From Dehalococcoidia bacterium UBA6627 (lineage in GTDB: Bacteria; Chloroflexota; Dehalococcoidia; UBA2979), in contig DKLZ01000084.1 of NCBI GenBank assembly GCA_002455955.1, positions 1-31,088 on the forward strand: a DNA stretch of 31,088 bases. The letters are read 5' to 3'. Made by a program: the position numbers and the translations under genes. The notes below the pieces were generated by a model, which was given only the letters and a program-made list of their open reading frames with translations, searched no databases and was not told the origin of the DNA. Positions 15,257 through 22,812 of the stretch are shown piece after piece (the first letter of the stretch is position 1; every line of letters starts with the position of its first letter).

Positions 15257-15700
15257 TCAAGAAAGACCTGTTGATCCGTGGCCGTCACTGCCGCGGACGG
15301 TATCGTCAAGTTTATCGACTTCGCTCCAAATAGCTGTCACATGCTGAGCCACAACCAGCTGTGCGATACGTTCGCCATCATTGATTTCAAAACTACCGAT
15401 ATCTGGTAGGCAATAGAGTGTTACAAATATCTCACCTCGATAGTCAGCATCAATTGTGCCGACAGAACCAATCACGCCTCGAGCGAATAGTCCTGAACGT
15501 GGGCGAACTCGGAGATCAGTTCCAGGAGGTGCTGCAATTGCAATTCCCGTCGGGATGCGTGAAGGGAGCGTTCCTATCTCGATCGATCCATCTTCGAGGC
15601 ATGCATGCAGGTCGTATCCGGTAGCTAGCTCTGATTGGCGCTGCGGGAGATGTGCTGTATCGCGTATGCGGCACCAGCGGAGTTCGATCGACACGAGCAT
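15257..15700 (-). CDS. dut: Deoxyuridine 5'-triphosphate nucleotidohydrolase (dUTPase)
   Basis: The product has 147 aa with the five trimeric-dUTPase motifs. Motif 1 is ATGYDLHA. Motif 2 is RPRSGLFARGV, motif 3 is GTIDADYRGEI, motif 4 is GERIAQLVV and motif 5 is RGSDGHGSTGL. The enzyme hydrolyses dUTP to dUMP and pyrophosphate, limiting uracil in DNA and feeding dTMP synthesis. Active-site Ser, Asp and Tyr/Asp positions appear kept; motif 5 has His where Phe is usual (GGFGSTG) and may alter base stacking. The start is either ATG 15700 (GGAG only 2 nt upstream) or GTG 15694 (8-nt spacing, better). It is last in the minus-strand run behind the ferredoxin genes, 88 nt after the polyferredoxin. 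Confidence 0.92.
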   Translation of the reverse strand: MLVSIELRWCRIRDTAHLPQRQSELATGYDLHACLEDGSIEIGTLPSRIPTGIAIAAPPGTDLRVRPRSGLFARGVIGSVGTIDADYRGEIFVTLYCLPDIGSFEINDGERIAQLVVAQHVTAIWSEVDKLDDTVRGSDGHGSTGLS

Positions 15701-15788
15701 AGCTCCATTATTGAGGATTTTTTCTACAGAGGAGTAATGCTGACCCCCGACATCACTAGGGCCTATGCATAACTGGCGAAGTTACGAG

Positions 15789-16295
15789 TTAGGCGGTCGC
15801 ACGTGACTTTTGCAGTCCTTTACCCTTTTTTGGGGTGAGTATCTCTATGGGATATATTTCCTTCTTCAAAAGCTCTCTCGGCGGGTCGATATAGATTGCA
15901 TTCCAGCCACAGGCTTGTTCACAGAGTCGGCAGCCAACACACTTCTTTCCATCAACGGTTGCCATTCCATAAAAGTCGTGAGAGTTCGGAGCATCAGAAA
16001 GGGATAAAGCGTCAAATGGGCATATGTTGATGCAGAGCTCACATCCTGAGCCTATGCAGTTTTGCTCGGCTACCTTTGCCAGAGGTAACTCGCGGCGTGG
16101 GAAGGTGCGAGCGATATCACCAACTTCATCCAAAATTGCTTCTGGTGGACAAACAGCACCACAGGCACCGCAGTCGATGCAAAGTTCTTCGTCAATGACG
16201 TGAAGTTCATTTCGAATACCTGTGATTGCCTCTACCGGACACTTCTTAGTGCAGGCAGTACAGCCGATACAAGTCTCAATGATGCTGTAACCCAC
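15789..16295 (-). CDS. Polyferredoxin with four [4Fe-4S] motifs
   Basis: The product has 168 aa and carries four cysteine quartets: C9/12/15/19, C39/42/45/49, C80/85/88/92 and C119/122/125/129. The third has a CxxxxCxxCxxxC spacing (NCIGSGCELCINICP). Each can hold a cluster, so it is a multi-cluster electron carrier or subunit of a redox complex, like small subunits of oxidoreductases. The tail ends KKGKGLQKSRATA, without an anchor. The start is GTG at 16295 with AAAGG 9 nt upstream. It follows the small ferredoxin by 146 nt and precedes dut by 88 nt, in the block with CoA-ligase subunits. No catalytic partner is in the window. Confidence 0.87.
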   Translation of the reverse strand: MGYSIIETCIGCTACTKKCPVEAITGIRNELHVIDEELCIDCGACGAVCPPEAILDEVGDIARTFPRRELPLAKVAEQNCIGSGCELCINICPFDALSLSDAPNSHDFYGMATVDGKKCVGCRLCEQACGWNAIYIDPPRELLKKEIYPIEILTPKKGKGLQKSRATA

Positions 16296-16441
16296 AAGAG
16301 AAACCTTTCACGGTTTAAGCAGTGTTGAACTTACCATCGGCCGAAAACACCAGCAATAAAAGCTGATCGATAAAAACGACAAATCTTATCTTTGGGAATG
16401 TTGTTGTGAGATAAAGATCAAGCGAATTCAGTCTCTTGTGG

Positions 16442-16666
16442 CTACTGTCGGTAGAGCTTTACCACCTCAACTTTTCCTGATTCTGTTGCTTCGATGCAGA
16501 GATCGCATAGCGTGCATTCGTCAAGGTTGTTTTCGACAGTGCTGATCCTACCTATGTCGTCGAGTTCGAATATGTCGACAGGGCATATCTCCACGAGCTC
16601 TCTGCAGATTACTGGGTCGTCTTGGATCGAATCATCGATATCAACACGAATAAACATCGCGGCCAT
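16442..16666 (-). CDS. Small ferredoxin-like protein, one [4Fe-4S] site
   Basis: The product has 74 aa. Cysteines are C21 and C28 (the latter in ICPVDIFELDD) and C51, C54 and C57 (DECTLCDLCIEAT). In the ferredoxin fold, C51/54/57 plus C28 complete one cluster; the second half-site is degenerate, and C21 could be free or a ligand. The layout CPVDxFEL ... E.CTLCDLC resembles the ferredoxin-like inserts of archaeal RNAP subunit D and other small iron-sulfur proteins. The ATG at 16666 has AAGGA 6 nt upstream inside the end of the ligase alpha gene and starts 2 nt after its stop, implying tight coupling. Likely electron carrier or protein partner; substrate unknown. Confidence 0.85.
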   Translation of the reverse strand: MAAMFIRVDIDDSIQDDPVICRELVEICPVDIFELDDIGRISTVENNLDECTLCDLCIEATESGKVEVVKLYRQ

Positions 16667-16668
16667 CG

Positions 16669-17568
16669 TTATTCCTTAATCCGTTCTTTCAGTAGGACGG
16701 GAATGTCCTCTATGCGCTCTGCTACTGCGATGCCACTTGCCTCAAGGTTAGTGATCTTTTCAGCGGTAGTATCTGCTTTGCCTTCAACGATTGTTCCTGC
16801 GTGACCAAAGCGCATACCTGGCATCTCATCCATGAATCTTCCGGCCATAAAGGCAACGACTGGCAGTTTGCTACCACTTTCGGCCATATAGTCTGCTAGT
16901 TCGTATTCCGCTCGTCCCCCAGGTTCGCTGTAGATAGCAATACCCTTCGTCTGCAAGTCATCATCAAATAATGGCATTAGTTCAGCATATGTTGACCCGA
17001 TGATCGTGTCGCCTCCGATACTGACAGCTGTGCTAACGCCTAACCCGGCATCAGATAATGAATTGGAAATTTCGACAGTCATCCCACCTGAACGTGACAT
17101 AACGCCGATTGAGCCAAGGGTAAAGGCACGTTCACATGACTCAATCGCACCACCCATACCACCAATTTTGGCTTTTCCGGGTGAAATTATGCCTAGGCAG
17201 TTTGGTCCGATCAGGCGGACGTTTTCTTGCTGTGCGTACTCGACGAACTGAGCGACTTGCTTCCGAGGTATGCGTTCAGTAACGACGACAATTAGTTTGA
17301 TTCCAGATTCGATTGCCTCGTTTACAGCGTCAGCTGCGAATGCAGGTGGCACAGATACCACAGAGGCATCGACTCGTTGTTGCTCTGTGAAGGCACGGAC
17401 CGTGTCTTCAACAGGAACTCCGTGCACATTCCGTCCTTTACGTCCTGGCGTGACGCCTCCGATTAACTTCGATCCGTAGTCAAGTACCTCTCTTGCCATC
17501 GTCACGGCTTCTCGTCCTGTGATTCCTTGAATGATGAAGGTAGTGTTTTCGTCAACAAGAATAGACAT
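16669..17568 (-). CDS. Succinate/malate-CoA ligase alpha subunit (SucD/MtkB-type)
   Basis: The product has 299 aa. It has a CoA-binding Rossmann domain (FIIQGITGREAVTMAREVL, GGVTPGRKGRNVHGVPV), IGPNCLGIISPG, SRSGGMTVE and the phosphohistidine loop MRFGHAGTIVEG with His256. The alpha subunit binds CoA and carries the phospho-His intermediate between ATP and the carboxylate. The loop before His256 is slightly longer than in E. coli SucD. The neighbouring malyl-CoA lyase makes malate a plausible substrate, as for malate thiokinase (MtkAB), but succinate cannot be excluded. It starts at ATG 17568 with GGAG about 8 nt upstream, 2 nt after the beta-subunit stop. The ferredoxin gene follows after 2 nt. 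Confidence 0.88.
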   Translation of the reverse strand: MSILVDENTTFIIQGITGREAVTMAREVLDYGSKLIGGVTPGRKGRNVHGVPVEDTVRAFTEQQRVDASVVSVPPAFAADAVNEAIESGIKLIVVVTERIPRKQVAQFVEYAQQENVRLIGPNCLGIISPGKAKIGGMGGAIESCERAFTLGSIGVMSRSGGMTVEISNSLSDAGLGVSTAVSIGGDTIIGSTYAELMPLFDDDLQTKGIAIYSEPGGRAEYELADYMAESGSKLPVVAFMAGRFMDEMPGMRFGHAGTIVEGKADTTAEKITNLEASGIAVAERIEDIPVLLKERIKE

Positions 17569-17570
17569 GT

Positions 17571-18773
17571 TTAGATCTCCGTCTTTGCGACAGCTCGTTC
17601 GGCCGCTTCGTGCATCGAGATGGAACGATCAACGTACTCGACCCCATACTTTTCCAGAATTGCAAAACCCTCGCCTTCCCACGAACCTGGGATACGAAAG
17701 ATGGCGATTTTTTCAGCTGGATCGAAACCAGCCTGAATACAGCCCTTTATTACACCTCGAGCTACAATGTCGACACGAGTGTTAGATACCACATTCATCA
17801 TCACGGCGATCTTATCGATCTGAGGTTGCTCGCATATCAATTTGGTGAGTGCGGCTGCTTTGGAGACGGAGGGATTACCTCCAATTTCGCAGTAGTTAGC
17901 TGGTCGACCACCTGCTGCACGCACGGCATCAAAGAGAGTGAGAGAGCCCCCGCCGGCACCTATGATTAAACCGAGATTCCCATCAAATTGAGTGAGGTTT
18001 CCGGCGACGCCGCGAGGATCGGCAGCATCTAATGTGGCAGCATCGATTTCGAATTTAGTAGGTGGTCTTGCCTGGCGGTTGTCTTCGTCAGGAATCCCAA
18101 GTTCTTCAAGTAATTTGCGGTGTGTCACACGAGCTTCAGCTTCCATGTCGAGGTGGCAATCAAGTGCGATGATCGAACCGTCATCTAACTTGGCTATCGG
18201 GTTAATTTCAGCCAATGTCATGTCTCGTTCGAGGAAGAGGGCTGCAAGTGCTGAGATCATCCTCGAGAGTTGTGTGAGGTCACGCCCTGTTATACCCACA
18301 GAGGAGACTGCTACCTTGGCAGTGTAGTCAGAGAAAGGTCGGTTGGCCGAGAAATGTGTGCGCGAGAGGTGTTCAGGGTGACGCTCAGCTACCTCTTCGA
18401 TGTCGATGCCGCCCATGTCACTGAAGATGATTAACGGCCGTTTGGCTCGAGCGTCGTATGTGACAGCAGCGTAGTACTCTTGCTCTATCGATCGTTTCTC
18501 TTCTACGAGAACTCCCACTGGCAGTAATCCGCTGATCTCGAGCTTGAGCATCTCTTCACCTAGGTTGTGAGCCCCCTCCGGTGTGTCAGCGAATTGAACG
18601 CCCCCAGCTTTCATCCGACCACCACTGAGGACCTGTGATTTGATCACGACTGGTCCCTCGATTTTCAAGGTCGCGTCGGCGACCTCCTCGGCGTTCGTAG
18701 CGAATTGTCTTTTCGGAAGAGGCACGCCGTAACCAGCTAGCACCTTTTTTGCTTCATACTCGTAGAAGCGCAC
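17571..18773 (-). CDS. Succinate/malate-CoA ligase beta subunit (SucC/MtkA-type, ATP-grasp)
   Basis: The product has 400 aa. It opens RFYEYEAKKVLAGYGVPLPK and has the ATP-grasp lobes (PVVIKSQVLSGGRMKAGGV, LVEEKRSIEQEYY), the metal-binding AEINPIAKLDDG and ALDCHLDMEAEA. The C-terminal phosphate-shuttle domain starts GNLGLIIGAGGGSLTLFDAV. It grasps ATP, phosphorylates the alpha-subunit histidine and helps position the acid. I chose GTG 18773 because AAGGGAG lies 5 nt upstream; an upstream frame to 18857 adds 28 unconserved residues. Compared with textbook SucC it is divergent around the ADP-binding and GAG regions. It lies 116 nt after malyl-CoA lyase and 2 nt before the alpha subunit, so this is a coupled pair. 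Confidence 0.86.
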   Translation of the reverse strand: MRFYEYEAKKVLAGYGVPLPKRQFATNAEEVADATLKIEGPVVIKSQVLSGGRMKAGGVQFADTPEGAHNLGEEMLKLEISGLLPVGVLVEEKRSIEQEYYAAVTYDARAKRPLIIFSDMGGIDIEEVAERHPEHLSRTHFSANRPFSDYTAKVAVSSVGITGRDLTQLSRMISALAALFLERDMTLAEINPIAKLDDGSIIALDCHLDMEAEARVTHRKLLEELGIPDEDNRQARPPTKFEIDAATLDAADPRGVAGNLTQFDGNLGLIIGAGGGSLTLFDAVRAAGGRPANYCEIGGNPSVSKAAALTKLICEQPQIDKIAVMMNVVSNTRVDIVARGVIKGCIQAGFDPAEKIAIFRIPGSWEGEGFAILEKYGVEYVDRSISMHEAAERAVAKTEI

Positions 18774-18889
18774 GTTCACTCCCTTGCTCAGAGGGCAATC
18801 AGCCCGAGTAACGGCTAGTCGAGCAATATGCCACGACTCTTTGCAGTCAGCACGCAAAATTCTTAATTCAGCTAATAATCAGGATTTCT

Positions 18890-19945
18890 CTAGTCGATTC
18901 CATACTGCGAAGCAAGTTCCGGATCGCGCTCAGCGATTAGGCGCGCGTACTTGACCATTACCTGCGCCTGCTTCCACGTCGCATCATCCTGCATCTTGCC
19001 ATCGACCATTGCTACACCAGAGCCATCCGGAATCGCATCAAGGATCTTCAGTGCCATCTTGACCTCGGTAGGATCTGGGCTGAATACTTTGCGCGCGATC
19101 TCTATTTGACTGGGATGAAGTGACCAGGCGCCGACACAACCCAATAAGAATGCCGCTCTAAACTGGTCCTCGCAACCTATGGGATCGCTGATATCGCCAA
19201 ATGGTCCGTAGTAAGGCAGTGCGCCTGCATTCACACAGGCGTCCACCATGCGCGCCATCGTGTAGTGCCAGAGATCCTGTTGCGTTCCCGGTCTTTCGGC
19301 CTCGGGGTTGTCGAGATTAGGATCGGTGCGAACTACATAAGCAGGATGCCCTCCCCCTACACGTGTCGTCTTCATTCGCCGTGATGCAGCGAGATCTGCA
19401 GGGCCTAGGCTCATCCCTTGAAGTCGCGGGCTTGCTAGCGCGATTTCTTCAACTTGAGCGACACCACCGCCGGTTTCAAGGATCGCATGGACCATAATTG
19501 GTTTTGCGATGTTGTGCCGAGCCTCTAGCTGGGCAAGCAGGCGATCCACAAAGGCGATGTCCTGTGGCCCGAGTACCTTCGGGATCATGATCACGTCGAG
19601 GTTGTTACCGATCTCAGCCACATACTCTGTTACATCGTCGAGGAACCATGGGCTATCGAGACTATTTACGCGACTCCATGCGCCAGTGCTGCCGAAATCA
19701 TTGTCTTTAACTACTTTGATGAATCCACGACGCGCATCAACTTTCTGTTCGGTCGGGACTGCGTCTTCAAGATTCCCTAGCAGGATGTCGACTTGCTTCA
19801 GCATCTTTGGAACACGGTCGACCATCTTCTGGTTGGCAGCGTTAAGAAAATGGATCATTCTTCCTGGAGTCACAGGAATTTCGCGGAGCGGTTCTGGAGC
19901 TCCGATCGCGAGTGGTTGGAAGAAGTCGCGTGGGCTGCGGAGCAT
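18890..19945 (-). CDS. mcl: Malyl-CoA / beta-methylmalyl-CoA lyase
   Basis: The product has 351 aa, of HpcH/HpaI (CitE-like) TIM-barrel type. Segments such as FFQPLAIGAPEPLREIPV, QVDILLGNLEDAVP, RVNSLDSPW, LGPADLAASRRMKTTRVGGG and MVDGKMQDDATWKQAQV correspond closely, from memory, to Chloroflexus Mcl (about 348 aa). Glu157 and Asp184 are the expected Mg2+ ligands. The enzyme cleaves L-malyl-CoA to acetyl-CoA and glyoxylate, and in Chloroflexus also acts on beta-methylmalyl-CoA and citramalyl-CoA in the 3-hydroxypropionate bicycle. I chose ATG 19945 because GAGGTGAT lies 4-6 nt upstream; the GTG at 19954 would add three residues. It is first in the run of CoA ligase beta/alpha and ferredoxins. 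Confidence 0.95.
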   Translation of the reverse strand: MLRSPRDFFQPLAIGAPEPLREIPVTPGRMIHFLNAANQKMVDRVPKMLKQVDILLGNLEDAVPTEQKVDARRGFIKVVKDNDFGSTGAWSRVNSLDSPWFLDDVTEYVAEIGNNLDVIMIPKVLGPQDIAFVDRLLAQLEARHNIAKPIMVHAILETGGGVAQVEEIALASPRLQGMSLGPADLAASRRMKTTRVGGGHPAYVVRTDPNLDNPEAERPGTQQDLWHYTMARMVDACVNAGALPYYGPFGDISDPIGCEDQFRAAFLLGCVGAWSLHPSQIEIARKVFSPDPTEVKMALKILDAIPDGSGVAMVDGKMQDDATWKQAQVMVKYARLIAERDPELASQYGID

Positions 19946-20026
19946 CGATATCACCTCGCGTATCGTGCCTGAAATCGACTACATCAAGCGCTACAGCAAC
20001 TTGTTTATGCTCGATTATCCAAGGTG

Positions 20027-21001
20027 CTAATCATTAAAGTTATCCGGTTGATCAGTTACAGGCTTAGTGTGCACTAGTGGGCGGTTGAAGAACCAGTTAA
20101 TCAGTAAAGCTGGAACCAGTATCACGAGTCCTGCAGCGAGCAGGACGATCCCGTTTCGACCAGGCACCCACGCGACTTCTTTGAGTATCTTTGAAAATTC
20201 ATTCGCAACAAATGTGCCGTCAGATCCGATGAATGCGATCGTAAACATTAGAAGAAGAGTCGCGAGAAGAATGAGAGCACCGCTAACCATCATCGCTACG
20301 GCCATACCGATGAATCTCGAAAATCCCTGACCAAGGAAAAGTAATGCAGTGGAAAGTATGATCACTAGCCAACTTGTAGGTTGAAGGAATCGTTTGGCGT
20401 TTTTATGGTTCGAAGAGCTCATTAGTTCGATCACGTTGCGGGCACCACCCGGAGTAGAAAAAACGACTGTGTCAACTTGAGGATCATCGTGTGGGCGCAG
20501 AGGTTCTATTCCGCGCTCATAGAGCATGAGAGCTGAACGCCTCAGCAATGCTGATCGCATTTCCTCTCGGTCACCGTGTTGTGCTTCTTGTATTGTGAGT
20601 TCGACGCCTTGCACGAGGAAGCCCGGGACCTTGACACCTCCAGTCGCGCTTGGTTCCGCACTTGCGATCTCTTCCGCTCTGAATTCGAGCAATTCATCGA
20701 CATTGAAGAGAATATCGGTGCCACGTTCTTGGGCTGGGAGAGCGATTTCAGGGTTGGTTGCTTGACTGGCTGACAGCGTAGCCATCCAAAGTGTTGTGAA
20801 GACGATAAGTAGGAAGCCTATGAACCAAGTAGCCTTCGATCGCAGATTGGAGCTTCGGTGTTCGAAGCGAGAGAAGTCTGGATTTGGTGAGGGCGGTAGA
20901 CGGCCATACGTACCCCCTGCGGTAATGACGGGAGCAGGTATGTCCGGTAAGCGAGATCGTGCCGAGTGCAATCCTTGGGACGGTACGATACCAGTACTCA
21001 T
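20027..21001 (-). CDS. Unassigned membrane protein with large extracytoplasmic loop
   Basis: The product has 324 aa and I recognise no family. A Pro-rich cytoplasmic start (1-57) is followed by a membrane helix (about 58-77). A loop of roughly 130 residues (78-210) contains KVPGFLVQGVELTIQEAQHGD and VDTVVFSTPGGARNVIEL. Three more hydrophobic stretches then come at about 211-226, 230-256 and 283-307, and a short tail. The segment VFSTPGGARNVIE may be a small soluble domain. The ATG at 21001 overlaps the stop of the RDD-like gene by 4 nt (20998-21001), so the two are translationally coupled. It ends 81 nt before malyl-CoA lyase on the same strand. No catalytic motif is evident. Confidence 0.72.
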   Translation of the reverse strand: MSTGIVPSQGLHSARSRLPDIPAPVITAGGTYGRLPPSPNPDFSRFEHRSSNLRSKATWFIGFLLIVFTTLWMATLSASQATNPEIALPAQERGTDILFNVDELLEFRAEEIASAEPSATGGVKVPGFLVQGVELTIQEAQHGDREEMRSALLRRSALMLYERGIEPLRPHDDPQVDTVVFSTPGGARNVIELMSSSNHKNAKRFLQPTSWLVIILSTALLFLGQGFSRFIGMAVAMMVSGALILLATLLLMFTIAFIGSDGTFVANEFSKILKEVAWVPGRNGIVLLAAGLVILVPALLINWFFNRPLVHTKPVTDQPDNFND

Positions 21002-21567
21002 GGTCTTTTTTCGATAGTTGTTTGTGCGATTCGATCATGTAGCGTTTCTAGGCGGAAGATCATGAGAATTATTGATCCAAGCCCACCGACCATCACGATT
21101 ATGCTCGCAACACCGAACAAATAGCTAGGCAATCTAGCATCGAGCAGAAATGTTACCACCGCTAGCCAACCCCAGACGGGTGCGCTCAAAGGATGCGAGG
21201 CGAAACGAATCAAGCGTGCGCGTGATCGTGAATTTTTATTAGCACGGACGAAAGTTTGATTCCTCAATTGCCCGGGGGTTCCACCTGTTTTCAAAGTTGC
21301 TGTAAGTATCCACGCGAGCCAGGAAGGGATAGATGCTAGCAGCAAGGCAGCAGCTATCGAGCTTTCATACGGCTGGATGTCTAGCATTCCCCATGCACTT
21401 CGCCAAAATAGGAATCCGCAAGCGATCAGAGATGCTGCTAGGCTTCCTAGTAATAGCCGGCTAGCATCAAAAAGCACGGCGGCCAGTCTCACCGAATATG
21501 GTACGAGATATCGATTACTATGAGTGACTACTTTGGGGCCGGAGGTTGAGAAATTGCTCTGTGCCAT
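20998..21567 (-). CDS. RDD-like membrane protein
   Basis: The product has 189 aa with about four membrane segments. The first begins VPYSVRLAAVLFDASRLLLGSL, resembling RDD-family helix 1, which usually carries R and D residues. A central loop TLKTGGTPGQLRNQTFVRANK recalls the RDD pattern GKTPGKRLLGLRV, with Gly, Thr-Pro-Gly and Arg kept. RDD proteins are small membrane proteins of mostly unknown function, some linked to ion transport. I chose ATG 21567 because the earlier frame from 21777 overlaps the divergent metallopeptidase gene and is compositionally unlike a protein; no good ribosome site supports either. The stop overlaps the next gene by 4 nt. Identity is tentative. Confidence 0.65.
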   Translation of the reverse strand: MAQSNFSTSGPKVVTHSNRYLVPYSVRLAAVLFDASRLLLGSLAASLIACGFLFWRSAWGMLDIQPYESSIAAALLLASIPSWLAWILTATLKTGGTPGQLRNQTFVRANKNSRSRARLIRFASHPLSAPVWGWLAVVTFLLDARLPSYLFGVASIIVMVGGLGSIILMIFRLETLHDRIAQTTIEKRP

Positions 21568-21640
21568 CGCTAGATCATAGCTATTGAAGGTTGTTTGTCG
21601 AAATGACACAAGAAGTGTTGCATAGCCATACGGTGGTGCG

Positions 21641-22774
21641 ATGCAGAAATTGATTCTTACGTCGAGCACAGTGTTCTTATTTGTATTTTTAGTTGCCACC
21701 CTGTTTCTGGTCGGAGTTTTTGCTTTGCGAGACGCACGAATGAGTGAAAAATTTGATGTCGTGCGTTGGGAGCGCACAACTGTCGCAAATAAGTGGTTGT
21801 ATGAGCTGGGATCGGTGTTCCGTGATGATCTAGACGATGACGAATCAATTCTTCGCTACTTCACTCTAGACGATCGCGACACTACTTATGCTTTAGGGCT
21901 TGAGAACACTGTCGAAGCAGTGATCGAAGAACGTATTACCACGGTACTAATGGATATTGATGTGGACAGTCGTTTACCGATTCCTATCGGAGTATTTCCT
22001 CCTGTTGATTTTGAGATAGCAGATTCCCCTCGTGTTTTAGTGGTATCTCCTCGAGATCGGATTGCACGTATTTCTAGCAGCCTGCTTCGGCCAGATCTTG
22101 AATTTGAGGACTTTATAAGAATTGAAAAAGAAGCTGAGAGTGATCTTTCAAAGTCAGCGCTTGTTGTGGGCACAGGTGGTGTCGCGACGTATCCAGCTGT
22201 GGTAGCTAAGGGTGCAAGCTACCGACGTACGCTTGAAATTGCGGCTCACGAATGGGTACATCACTATCTGTTTTTCTACCCTCTTGGTCAGAATTATTTT
22301 GCCTCGTCTGATTTGCTGACAATTAACGAGACCGTAGCTGATCTTGTTGGTGATGAGTTAGCCGGAATAACTCTTCATCGATGGGGTGATCCCACGGGCA
22401 TGTCTGGTTTGTATGCCGCGAAGCCAGCATCAAAGTCTATAGAGATCGACATGATGATGCGTGATCTTCGTGCAGAAGTTGAGGCACTTCTGATGGTTGG
22501 CCAAGTTGAGACGGCGGAGTCACGGATGGAAGAAGTTCGATTGGAGCTGTGCGACAGAAACTTTTGCCCGCGACGAATTAACCAAGCATATTTTGCATGG
22601 TTCGGTGCTTACGCTGCTCGGACAGATGCAACCGATCCACTTGGGCCACAAATTGCTAGTTTACGAGAAGCGAGCGATTCTCTGACTGATTTTCTCCAAA
22701 TGGTTCGAGTTGTGACATCTCGCGCAGAAATCGAGTTCTTGGTGTTAGGAAAGAGAGTATTGCAGGACGAGTGA
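21641..22774 (+). CDS. Membrane-anchored putative HExxH metallopeptidase
   Basis: The product has 377 aa. An N-terminal helix at about 7-28 (VFLFVFLVATLFLVGVF) would anchor it, leaving the rest outside the membrane or in the cytoplasm. The signature is EIAAHEWVHHYL (His203, Glu204, His207) followed by NETVADLVGDE (Glu230), 23 residues later. The spacing and the E-T-V-A-D context fit a gluzincin-like zinc peptidase, in which the downstream Glu is the third zinc ligand. Residues 120-180 hold VDFEIADSPRVLVVSPRDRIA, beta-rich, and the tail (260-377) is helical. I recognise no named family. The ATG has GGTGG about 5 nt upstream. It is divergent from the RDD-like pair with 73 nt between starts and may share control with it. 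Confidence 0.75.
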   Translation: MQKLILTSSTVFLFVFLVATLFLVGVFALRDARMSEKFDVVRWERTTVANKWLYELGSVFRDDLDDDESILRYFTLDDRDTTYALGLENTVEAVIEERITTVLMDIDVDSRLPIPIGVFPPVDFEIADSPRVLVVSPRDRIARISSSLLRPDLEFEDFIRIEKEAESDLSKSALVVGTGGVATYPAVVAKGASYRRTLEIAAHEWVHHYLFFYPLGQNYFASSDLLTINETVADLVGDELAGITLHRWGDPTGMSGLYAAKPASKSIEIDMMMRDLRAEVEALLMVGQVETAESRMEEVRLELCDRNFCPRRINQAYFAWFGAYAARTDATDPLGPQIASLREASDSLTDFLQMVRVVTSRAEIEFLVLGKRVLQDE

Positions 22775-22812
22775 CACTGACATTTCGTCGTTACTAGTTT
22801 GTGTTTGAGTGC

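Noticed and set aside
19509..20030. Plus-strand open frame of 173 codons opposite mcl
   Set aside because: The minus-strand frame clearly encodes malyl-CoA lyase, and this one has shadow-like Arg/Ser-rich composition.
20998..21777. Starting the RDD-like gene at 21777
   Set aside because: That start lies inside the divergent metallopeptidase gene and the added 70 residues are Arg/Thr/Asn-rich without membrane or domain character. The ATG at 21567 is more likely.
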